Assembly: GCA_002391065.1 (NCBI GenBank) | Contig: DGRP01000018.1 | Span: 1-30,623, forward strand | DNA length: 30,623 nucleotides | Reading direction: 5' to 3' | DNA from: Ruminococcus sp. UBA4385 | Lineage (GTDB): Bacteria > Bacillota_A > Clostridia > Oscillospirales > Ruminococcaceae | The notes under the pieces: model-generated | Seen by the model: the letters and a program-made list of their open reading frames with translations, nothing else | Databases searched by the model: none | What the model was told of the DNA's origin: nothing | Shown here: piece by piece, positions 1 through 7,800 of the stretch | Layout of the letters: every line of letters starts with the position of its first letter | How positions within the stretch are numbered: position 1 is the first letter of the stretch | Made by a program: the position numbers and the translations under genes

Positions 1-1
1 C

Positions 2-61
2 AAGGAGAATTTGGGTAATATGACGGAAAGCTGGCAAGCAGATGATGTGCAGAGGCGTTAG
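2..61 (+). CDS. Possible C-terminal end of a gene cut by the left edge
   Basis: This frame is open from the left edge and ends at a TAG at 59-61, giving a short polar tail that ends in DDVQRR. A purine-rich AAGGAG followed by an in-frame ATG at 20 could instead start a 13-residue peptide, but that spacing is too long for a normal ribosome-binding site. It faces the minus-strand gene that ends at 84. The piece is too short to identify, and it may not be coding. Confidence 0.22.
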   Translation, partial: KENLGNMTESWQADDVQRR

Positions 62-83
62 CCGCGGGTCGTGCGGTGTTGCC

Positions 84-704
84 TTAATCCCCTGTTTTTA
101 CAGAATCATTGTCATTATTTCCCATTTCTTCGGTTTCATCATCAGTTTCATCATCTGCCGAAGCAGCACTCTCCTGCATACGTTTAAGAATAACAGGGTG
201 CTTCTTCACATACAGCCTGAATGAAAATACATAAGATGCCATACAAAGAAGCAGTGTACAGCCCATTCCGACAAGAACGCTCACCGTATAGGCAAGGTCA
301 AAGTGCAGTCTGATCCACTCCGAGGGGTAATAAAGCACCAGATAAAAGAACTTTCCCTTACCCTCGGCATTGAAGGACTCATAAAAGATAGCGGGAATGA
401 AATACGCAAACATCATAAGCAGCAGCACTGTAGTTATGGTAACACTGCTCCACTCCTCATAGGCGGAGTGTATTTTTCCGTCATTAAAGAAAAGGTATAC
501 CATAATCAATGTAGTTATGACAAAGGCAATAAGGCTCATATTTGAGCTGTCGGTCAGGAAGTTCTTGACTGATATCCACGAGCCGGGCATAAGATTGCAA
601 AGCGACGGTATCAGGATCACTCCCACAAACGCACCGAACACGCACAAAAGTAGCATAAGCCCTATTCGGGCAAAGATATAAAGCATCATTTTCAGTGAAT
701 CCAT
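84..704 (-). CDS. Multi-pass membrane protein of unknown function, downstream of recG
   Basis: I do not recognise this 206-residue protein. It shows about four hydrophobic segments (near residues 5-35, 55-72, 87-110 and 132-160) and a strongly acidic, Asp/Glu/Asn-rich cytoplasmic tail from about residue 180. It has no cleavable signal peptide and no visible catalytic motif. The start is supported by GGAGGT a few bases before the ATG. The ribosome-binding site lies just after the recG stop codon, with an 11-base gap, so the gene is very probably cotranscribed with recG. The arrangement does not by itself suggest a DNA repair role. It could be a small integral membrane protein of a lineage-specific family. 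Confidence 0.75.
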   Translation of the reverse strand: MDSLKMMLYIFARIGLMLLLCVFGAFVGVILIPSLCNLMPGSWISVKNFLTDSSNMSLIAFVITTLIMVYLFFNDGKIHSAYEEWSSVTITTVLLLMMFAYFIPAIFYESFNAEGKGKFFYLVLYYPSEWIRLHFDLAYTVSVLVGMGCTLLLCMASYVFSFRLYVKKHPVILKRMQESAASADDETDDETEEMGNNDNDSVKTGD

Positions 705-715
705 AGTTACCTCCG

Positions 716-2746
716 CTATTCCTTTATCTGTGTGAGCATTCGGTCAGTGAGCTCCTTCAGGTGCTTGTTTTCGGGTAATGAGAGCTCCGGGTCGGCCTTG
801 AGGATATCCCGTGCGGTCTGACCTGCTCGTCTGAGCACGTCCATATCCTCGGACATACTTGCTATTTTGAGCTCGGGCAGGCCGTGCTGACGGCTTCCGA
901 AAAAGTCGCCCGGACCTCGGAGCTTCAGATCCTCCTCAGATATTTTGAAGCCGTCGTTCGTCTTTGAAAGGATTTTCAGGCGCTTGACGGTCTCCTCATT
1001 GACGTTGTCGGTTATAAGGACGCAGCTTGACTTATACTCTCCCCTGCCGACACGGCCTCTGAGCTGATGAAGCTGTGACAGTCCGAATCGGTCTGCATTC
1101 TCAATTACCATTATAGCCGCATTCGGAACATCAACTCCGACTTCGATCACCGTAGTAGACACAAGCAAATCGAGCCTGTGCTCATAAAAGGCAGTCATAA
1201 CGTCTTCTTTTTCGGCGGCAGTGAGCTTTCCATGCAGAAGCCCCACTCGGTAATCACGAAACTCCCCTTTTGAAAGCTTCTCAGCATAAGCCTTTGCATT
1301 TTGCAGGTCGCTGTCATTGTCCTCTATCATCGCACAGACGATATAGCCCTGTCTGCCCTCATCGAGGTGTTTTTTTATGTAGCCGTAAACTCTCTGTCGG
1401 AGCTTTCCCGTAACTGCGTAGGTCTCAACCCGCTGTCTGCCAGAGGGCAGCTCATCGAGCACGGAAATATCGAGGTCTCCGTAGATCATCAGCGCAAGAG
1501 TTCTCGGAATCGGGGTTGCTGACATAACCAGCTTATGCGGATTTTTGCCCTTAGAGGCAAGAGCCGCCCTCTGTGCCACTCCGAAGCGGTGCTGCTCGTC
1601 TGTAATAACAAGGGCAAGAGACTTAAACTCTGTAGTCTGCTGTACAAGTGCGTGAGTGCCCACCGCCACGCTGTATTCGCCCTCAGCAAAACGGGCTTTG
1701 ACCTCATTCTTGCGTTTAGGCGTCATTGAACCTGTAAGAAGACCAACCCTTATGCCCAGAGGCTCAAGGAAGGCTCTCATTGTTTCGTAATGCTGATTTG
1801 CAAGTATCTCGGTAGGCGCCATAAGTGCAGTTTGCAAGCCGTTTTTAGCAGCCGCATAGGCAAGAGCCGCCGCTACCATAGTCTTACCCGAGCCGACATC
1901 TCCCTGCAGAAGCCTGTTCATAGGGGTATCGGTCTGCATATCGGAGAGGCACTCCTCAACCGCCCTCATCTGACAGCCCGTAGGCTCAAAAGGAAGAGCC
2001 TTATAAAAATCGCTTATGTCGGTATTACTAAGCTTCTGCGCACCCTTTTCACGGTTACGGCTCTTCATAAGGAGCATTGAAAGCTGCAGAATAAGGAGCT
2101 CATCAAACACAAGCCTTTTCTTTGCCTGACTGAGTGCATAGGCATCTGTCGGAAAATGGATATTCTCAAATGCATACACAAGAGAGCAGAGCCTTTCACG
2201 CTTTGTTATGCTGTCAGGGATAGGCTCATATATAACGGTATCAAGATACTTCAGAGCTGTTCTAACGTTCTGTCGGACAGTCTGCTGTGTGATGCCCTCG
2301 GTCAGATGATATATAGGCTGTATCAGTTCTGAGGTCGCCGCATCGAAGATAAGAGGCGAATTCATTTCCTTCCTGACCGTATTTCCCGATATTTTACCGA
2401 GGAACAGGTATTCCCTGCCTACCTCAAGCTTATCGAAGGCAAAGCCTGTATTATAGATAACTATCGTCAGATCGGCTGTATCATCGGTCACGGCAGCACG
2501 ATAGATTGTAAGACCCCGGCGCACCATTGCAGGCTGGAGCTTTTTGAATACCCTGCCCCTGACAAGAGCCTGCTCATTTGCGGGAGCGTCATTTATAGCC
2601 ACAGGCTGAGTGAGGTCAAGATAGTCTCTCGGGTAGTCACAGAGAAGGTCATAGACTGTGTTTACCCCAAGGCGCTCATACTTCTGAGCCTTGGCAGGAC
2701 CTACACCTTTTAAATAGCTTATAGGTTTTGTAAGCTGAGAGAGCAT
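716..2746 (-). CDS. recG: ATP-dependent DNA helicase RecG
   Basis: RecG is a cytoplasmic superfamily 2 DNA translocase that remodels stalled replication forks and branched recombination intermediates. The 676-residue product has the family's normal length. The N-terminal wedge/OB region opens with a helix-hairpin-helix-like segment (YLKGVGPAKA, near residue 10). Next come Walker A (GDVGSGKT), the DEQH box (VITDEQHRFG), the SATPIPRT motif III and the C-terminal helicase motifs VEVGVDVPNA and QLRGRVGRG. The reading frame extends 22 codons further upstream. I chose the internal ATG at 2746 because it begins the conserved sequence and follows AGGGCGGTGAGG, while the upstream extension lies within the promoter region. 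A small membrane protein gene follows directly. A divergent metallophosphoesterase lies upstream. Confidence 0.97.
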   Translation of the reverse strand: MLSQLTKPISYLKGVGPAKAQKYERLGVNTVYDLLCDYPRDYLDLTQPVAINDAPANEQALVRGRVFKKLQPAMVRRGLTIYRAAVTDDTADLTIVIYNTGFAFDKLEVGREYLFLGKISGNTVRKEMNSPLIFDAATSELIQPIYHLTEGITQQTVRQNVRTALKYLDTVIYEPIPDSITKRERLCSLVYAFENIHFPTDAYALSQAKKRLVFDELLILQLSMLLMKSRNREKGAQKLSNTDISDFYKALPFEPTGCQMRAVEECLSDMQTDTPMNRLLQGDVGSGKTMVAAALAYAAAKNGLQTALMAPTEILANQHYETMRAFLEPLGIRVGLLTGSMTPKRKNEVKARFAEGEYSVAVGTHALVQQTTEFKSLALVITDEQHRFGVAQRAALASKGKNPHKLVMSATPIPRTLALMIYGDLDISVLDELPSGRQRVETYAVTGKLRQRVYGYIKKHLDEGRQGYIVCAMIEDNDSDLQNAKAYAEKLSKGEFRDYRVGLLHGKLTAAEKEDVMTAFYEHRLDLLVSTTVIEVGVDVPNAAIMVIENADRFGLSQLHQLRGRVGRGEYKSSCVLITDNVNEETVKRLKILSKTNDGFKISEEDLKLRGPGDFFGSRQHGLPELKIASMSEDMDVLRRAGQTARDILKADPELSLPENKHLKELTDRMLTQIKE

Positions 2747-2783
2747 TGCCTCACCGCCCTTCATACATAATATACTATTATAT

Positions 2784-2812
2784 ATTATAGCACATATTGC
2801 AAAAAAATGCAA
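2784..2812 (-). promoter_or_regulatory. Sigma-A type promoter of recG
   Basis: On the minus strand the -35 is TTGCAT (2807-2812) and the -10 is TATAAT (2784-2789), with a 17-base spacer. It lies about 40 bases upstream of the chosen recG ATG, which also argues against the longer reading frame start. Confidence 0.8.
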
Positions 2813-2832
2813 CCATGTGACTTGTACAGGAC

Positions 2833-2861
2833 TTTACATATTCCAAGAACTGTGTTATACT
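2833..2861 (+). promoter_or_regulatory. Sigma-A type promoter of the metallophosphoesterase gene
   Basis: TTTACA (2833-2838) and TATACT (2856-2861) are separated by 17 bases. The element sits 29 bases before the ATG at 2890 and is divergent from, and adjacent to, the recG promoter. Confidence 0.7.
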
Positions 2862-2889
2862 TATTAGTAACTTACTGCGGAGGCGCTTT

Positions 2890-4080
2890 ATGATATTTCT
2901 GTTTCTGCTGCCGATGTATCTGGCGGCTGTTGTTTATATGATACTCAGGTTTTTGTACTGGGTCAAAAACTGTCATCATGTGTTTGACTGGAAGCCCTTT
3001 AAGTATCCGCTGGCGGTGTGGTTTGCAGTATCATCTGTTACGCCGCTGATAGCTGTGGTGCTGCCGAAAAACACTGTAACTATTGTGATAAGGCGGTACT
3101 CGACCTACTGGATAGGGATACTGCTGTATCTGCTGCTGTTCATTGCACTGTTTGACCTTATCCGCCTGATAGCCAAGCACACAAAGCTTAAAGATACGAA
3201 GCTTTTCAGCCGTGTGGGAATAGTTTCTGTCGGCGGAATAGTTGCAATGTGCGCAGCAGCGGTCTGCATTTACGGCTTTATGAACGCAAGGCATATAAGG
3301 GTTACAAACTACACCGCAGAGGTGAACAAGTCCTGCGGTGAGCGTGACAGCCTGAGAGTTGTGCTTATCGCTGACACGCACATGGGCTACGCTATAGGTG
3401 CAGACCAGATAGAGCAGATGGCTGAGCGCATAAATGAGCAGAACGCTGACCTCGTTGTGTTTGCAGGAGATATTTTTGACAACAGCTACAAAAACCTCGA
3501 TGACCCTGAGCGTATAGCAAAGGCTTTCAGGAGTATTGAAACTACATACGGCACCTATGCCGTTTTCGGCAATCATGATATTGAAGAGCAGATACTTATG
3601 GGCTTTACGCTTGACTTTGGCCCGAAGAAGCTGAACGCTCAGGGAATGTATGACTTCATGGAGGAGTGCAATGTAAAGCTTATGACCGACGAATCGGTGC
3701 TGATCGATAACAGCTTCTACCTTGTCGGCAGACGTGACGGAGAGAAGGTCGGAACTGAGGACGGCGTGAGAGCGTCTATAGAGGAGCTCACCGAGGGACT
3801 TGACAAGACAAAGCCGATCTTTGTTATCGCCCACGAGCCTGATGAGCTTCAGGAGACTGCAGATGCAGGCGCTGATATTGACTTCTCAGGGCACACTCAT
3901 GACGGGCAGCTCTTCCCGCTGACTATTCCCGTAAGGCTCAAATGGGAAAACCCATACGGACTGATGAAAAAGGACGATATGTATTCGCTTGTGACCTCGG
4001 GAGTTGGCGTGTACGGACCGTTTATGAGGGTCGGAACAAAGGCTGAGATAGCTGTTATCGACATTGAGTTTACAGGCTGA
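2890..4080 (+). CDS. Membrane-anchored metallophosphoesterase (YaeI-like)
   Basis: This 396-residue protein combines an N-terminal membrane part of about four hydrophobic helices (residues 1-20, 37-60, 70-95 and 112-134) with a calcineurin-like phosphoesterase domain from about residue 150. The metal-binding motifs are present in order: DTH near 161, GDIFDN near 193, GNHD near 228, AHEPDE near 314 and GHTHDG near 334. The family hydrolyses phosphodiester or phosphomonoester bonds with a two-metal centre. YaeI-type relatives act on membrane-linked substrates, but the substrate here cannot be read from sequence. The start follows GCGGAGG. The gene is monocistronic by context, with its own promoter on the left and a terminator about 200 bases downstream. 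Confidence 0.92.
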   Translation: MIFLFLLPMYLAAVVYMILRFLYWVKNCHHVFDWKPFKYPLAVWFAVSSVTPLIAVVLPKNTVTIVIRRYSTYWIGILLYLLLFIALFDLIRLIAKHTKLKDTKLFSRVGIVSVGGIVAMCAAAVCIYGFMNARHIRVTNYTAEVNKSCGERDSLRVVLIADTHMGYAIGADQIEQMAERINEQNADLVVFAGDIFDNSYKNLDDPERIAKAFRSIETTYGTYAVFGNHDIEEQILMGFTLDFGPKKLNAQGMYDFMEECNVKLMTDESVLIDNSFYLVGRRDGEKVGTEDGVRASIEELTEGLDKTKPIFVIAHEPDELQETADAGADIDFSGHTHDGQLFPLTIPVRLKWENPYGLMKKDDMYSLVTSGVGVYGPFMRVGTKAEIAVIDIEFTG

Positions 4081-4286
4081 TGTGAAAATACTTTCCTGTT
4101 TCTTTCAGCTTCTTTTCCGAGTTCTTTCATAAAATGAACATATTGGGGCGGTATTATATATCCAAGGTCAGAGGAACACCGAGAAAGGCTGCGGCAATAG
4201 CCTTCACCCTTGCTGAAGCTTCCAACTACCCGCTTAAGCCGGGAGACATCAAACGGCTTTTCATATATAGTACACACCCCCTAAGC
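4081..4286. other. Intergenic stretch of unknown content, possible 3' UTR or RNA
   Basis: No convincing gene lies between the phosphoesterase stop and the terminator at 4287. A forward frame from 4134 is open but lacks a ribosome-binding site and reads through the terminator. The segment has small inverted repeats (AAGGCT/AGCCTT and CCCG/CGGG) and a composition like coding DNA. It matches no riboswitch, SRP, 6S or tmRNA signature that I recognise. It could be a long 3' untranslated region, a small RNA or a decayed gene. Confidence 0.3.
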
Positions 4287-4325
4287 AGCCCGATGCACGA
4301 TCCTTGCATCGGGCTGTCTTTTGCT
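4287..4325 (+). terminator. Rho-independent terminator
   Basis: A perfect 11-bp stem (AGCCCGATGCA at 4287-4297 with TGCATCGGGCT at 4305-4315) closes a 7-base loop and is followed by GTCTTTT. It ends the transcript coming from the metallophosphoesterase gene, or from an RNA in the preceding 200 bases. Confidence 0.85.
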
Positions 4326-4396
4326 TCAACCGACCTGGTTTGGCATTTGTTACAAGAAAGTCTGTAATTTTGTTTTGAAATTTTAATAAAAAGGTC

Positions 4397-4425
4397 TTGC
4401 AATTTCGGGCGAAATGTGCTAAAAT
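4397..4425 (+). promoter_or_regulatory. Promoter of rpsT
   Basis: TTGCAA (4397-4402) and TAAAAT (4420-4425) have a 17-base spacer. The start would leave a leader of about 90 bases before rpsT. Such a leader is long enough for regulation by S20, but I see no specific known element in it. Confidence 0.8.
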
Positions 4426-4520
4426 AATTCATAAGGCTTGTTTAATGGGATCGCTGTATTCCTCTCAGTCTGCAGCGGCTTTGCAAAACGAGTGCGTATT
4501 TGTAATGAGGAGGTGCTTTC

Positions 4521-4775
4521 ATGCCAAATATTAAGTCTGCTAAGAAGAGAGTTAAGGTTATCGAGACTAAGACACTCAGAAACAAGGTTATCAAGTCTGA
4601 TCTCAAGACTGCTCTTAAGAAGGCTGACGCTGCTGTCAACGAGAATGCTGACAACAAGGAAGAGGCTGTAAGAGTTGCGATCAAGAAGGTAAACATGGCT
4701 CGCTCTAAGGGCATTATTCACAAGAATAAGGCTGCGAGAAAGGTTTCTCAGCTTGCTAAGAAGCTCAACGGTTAA
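4521..4775 (+). CDS. rpsT: 30S ribosomal protein S20
   Basis: This 84-residue, very basic protein starts [21 protein letters not shown], the typical S20 N-terminus, and continues with a Lys/Ala-rich helical bundle ending in [15 protein letters not shown]20 is a primary 16S rRNA-binding protein of the small subunit. The length matches the bacterial family. GAGGAGGTG (4507-4515) sets the start. Codon use is noticeably biased toward preferred codons such as AAG, GTT and GCT, as expected for a highly expressed gene. It is monocistronic, with its own promoter and a strong terminator. Confidence 0.98.
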   Translation: MPNIKSAKKRVKVIETKTLRNKVIKSDLKTALKKADAAVNENADNKEEAVRVAIKKVNMARSKGIIHKNKAARKVSQLAKKLNG

Positions 4776-4784
4776 TAAACACAT

Positions 4785-4821
4785 AAATCCGCAAGGTTTG
4801 ACCCGACCTTGCGGATTTTTT
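4785..4821 (+). terminator. Rho-independent terminator of rpsT
   Basis: A 13-bp stem, AAATCCGCAAGGT (4785-4797) with its complement (4806-4818), encloses an 8-base loop and ends in a run of T. Confidence 0.93.
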
Positions 4822-4855
4822 ATTAAAAGCCGCAGCAGATTATCTCTGCTGCGGC
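4822..4855 (-). terminator. Rho-independent terminator of the giant helicase gene
   Basis: A perfect 11-bp stem, GCCGCAGCAGA (4829-4839) with TCTGCTGCGGC (4845-4855), has a 5-base loop. On the minus strand it is followed by TTTTAATAAAAAA. It lies 6 bases beyond the helicase stop codon, and the rpsT terminator converges on it. Confidence 0.85.
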
Positions 4856-4860
4856 CTTTG

Positions 4861-7800
4861 TTATGTTCTGCTGTAGTTTCCGTTATCCAGCTTTTCTATC
4901 CTGCCGTTTTGCTCAGCCTGCGTGAGCGCAAACCTTACAGTGTTTTCGATAGGCGCAGTCAGGCGAGTGAAGCCAAACTTCTTAGCAGTCTCCCTTATAA
5001 GGTCGCTCTCGCTGAGAGCAAGCTGCTCATCGAGCACCTCAAGGGCTGCACAGGTATATTCCTGAGAAGCGATCTCCTCGGCGGAGCGCTGCATCTGCTC
5101 CGTTGGTGTGCGGTAATAGCTCATAGAATCTGTCGCTGCGGCACCGCCCCAGATAAATGCGTGCTCGCTGTCCATAGTTATCTGCTTTGAAAGTGAGCCC
5201 ATAAGCTTTGCAAAGTGCATTTCAGCCTTCTGAGTTGAGCGTGATATCCCCCACGCTGAGAAAACCTTTTTCATAAAGAGGCTTCTCTCTATAGGCGCTT
5301 CGGTTTCGAGGATATTTGTCATAAGGTTCAGGCTCTTCTGAGTGTTTCCCTCATTGTAGAAGTCCTGCATTGTGCCGAGCTCTGTTATATTTGTGCTCAC
5401 ATAGGGTCTTGCATTCAGACCTGCTTCAACGGGAGCTTCCTGAATGAAAACAGGCTCTTCCTTTTGGGTCTCCTGCTTTACTATCGGAGTTTTTGCATTC
5501 GCAATTGCGTCCTTTATCTGAGCCATGACACGCTCGGGATCGTCAAACCAGTCGAGGGTCCACACTCTGCAAATTCTCCAGCCGAGGCCTTCAAGCACTG
5601 AGGGCTGTGAGATAAACCTGTCCTTTGCGGCAGGAGTGTTATAGCAGGTTTTACCGTCAAGCATGATACCGAGCATATACTCGTCTTTGTTTTCGGGGTC
5701 GATAACACCGATGTCAAGCCTATACTCCGATGCACCGATCGAGCAGTTACACTCGTAACCGAGCTCTCTTACTCTGTCGGCTATCTCGTTGACAACAGGC
5801 TCTTTTGAGATACCTGTACGGTCGGCAACATTGATATTTCTTCCTCTCTGTGCAAATTCAAGGAAGGCTTTAAGCCCCTCAGCACCCTGAGACCTTGTTC
5901 TGGAGAGGTCTATCTGCTCAGGTCTGAGAACCGAATAGATTATCATTTCCTTCTTTGATCTGGTAACTGCAACGTTCAGACGTCTCCAGCCTCCCTCACG
6001 GTTGATAGGGCCGAAGTTCATTGAAACCTTGCCGTCCTTATCGGGACCGTAGCCTATCGAGAAGAGGATAACGTCACGCTCATCACCCTGAACGTTTTCA
6101 AGGTTCTTAACGAAAACGGGCTCCTTGGACTGAGCATCAAACTCAGCTATATCGGGGTTTGCGTTGAATTCGTCCTCGAGAAGGTCTTCTATGAGGGTCT
6201 GCTGTGCAAGTGAGAAGGTAACAACTCCTATGCTGTCATTTCTGAGCTTTTCATCTCTTAGCCTGCGCATGATCTCGGCAACAACTGCTTCGGCCTCGGC
6301 ACGGTTCTGCTTGGAGCTTCCCTTGTCATAGAAGCCGTCAAGCTGAACAAGCTTTACCTGAGATACCATATCTCTGGGCGAGGGGAAGGTGTAGAGCTTA
6401 TTGTCATAGTACTTCATATTTGAGAAAGCGATAAGGCTCTCGTGCTTTGAACGGTAATGCCATTTGAGGTATTCCTGCGGCATTGAGAGGGCTAAGCAGT
6501 CATCGAGAAGGCTCTCAAGGTCATCGTGCTCGGCATTGTCCTCATCGGTCTTGTCGGATTTGAAGAAGCTGGTCGGCGGAAGCTGCTTCGGGTCGCCGAC
6601 TATGATAGCGTTATCTGCTCTGGCGATAGTGCCGACAGCCTCACTTGTCGGAAGCTGTGAAGCCTCGTCGAAGATCACAAGGTCAAACTTCGGGAAGGTC
6701 GGGTCTATATACTGAGCGACCGAGATCGGGCTCATGAGCATACATGGACAGAGCCTTCTGAGAAGAGTGGGTATCTGCTCGAAGAGCTTTCTGATAGAAA
6801 GCATTCTGCCGTTGTTTTTGATAGCCTTTTTAAGTATACCGACCTCGGAAGAGGCGGCAGAGCCGACCATAGTGTTCGGAATATTTGCAGAGAGCTTCGA
6901 CACAAGCTGAGTAACAGTTAGTGTACGGTAGCGCTCTGTGACCTCGGCATAGCGGGCAATGATGTCCTCTGCCTGCTTGCCGCTGAACGAGGACAGTCTT
7001 TCGTCCTCACGGATATATTTAAGTGCCAGCGAATAGTGCAGGCAGCAAAGCATAGCGTCCGAAAGCTCGGCAGTCGGAACTTTGCCTGTGCGGTAAGCGG
7101 CACAAACGCTTGTAAGTCCGCACTCTCTGAGGGGTGCTTCTGCCTGAGTGAAGATAACACGCTCTCTGAGCTCACTGAGGTTTGCAAGCATAACATCAAT
7201 AGTTGTCCTGATATCTGTTATCCAGCCTGATGATGCTTCCTCGGCAGAGAAGTCTATCCTGTACTTTTCGCTCAGCGCATCGCAGGATCTAGTAAAGGCT
7301 TCGATTGCCGACTTTGCATCTGCCATCTGCTGAGTATAGGCAGGGAGCTCACCTGTGGGTCTTGCGCCAAGCGCCCTGAAAGCACCGTCAAGAGAAGCGG
7401 TCTTTGCAAGCGCATTTGAAAGGGATCTGAAATCAGTGTTCTCACCTTGCCAGAGCGCTCCTGCGAAGGCTGTAATGTTCGGGTCGGCAGAGGAAAGAGC
7501 CTGTCTTTTCTCCATAACGGCACAAAGCTTGTCAAGCTCGGCGCTCACGTTCTCTTTGGTAACAGTTCCCTGCTTTTTGGAGTATGCGTCAAGTGAACGG
7601 ACTATCTTTTTAATTCCGAAGTGCTTGGGTATGAACCACTTGGCAGATGCCTCTCTGTAGGCTCTGCGGGTGGAGTTTGCGTCAAGATTGAGAATATCTG
7701 CTTCATAGGTGCCCAGTATCTCTGCCTTTAAGGTATTCAGAGAATCACCCTCAGCGCAAAGGCTGTGAAGCTTCTGCTGAATGTCGGAAATATTCTCATT

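Noticed and set aside
3031..3834. Long open frame of 267 codons antisense to the metallophosphoesterase
   Set aside because: The product has no recognisable motif. The sense strand has all phosphoesterase motifs and a promoter.
4134..4367. Small plus-strand frame of 77 codons after the phosphoesterase
   Set aside because: It has no ribosome-binding site and runs through a strong terminator.
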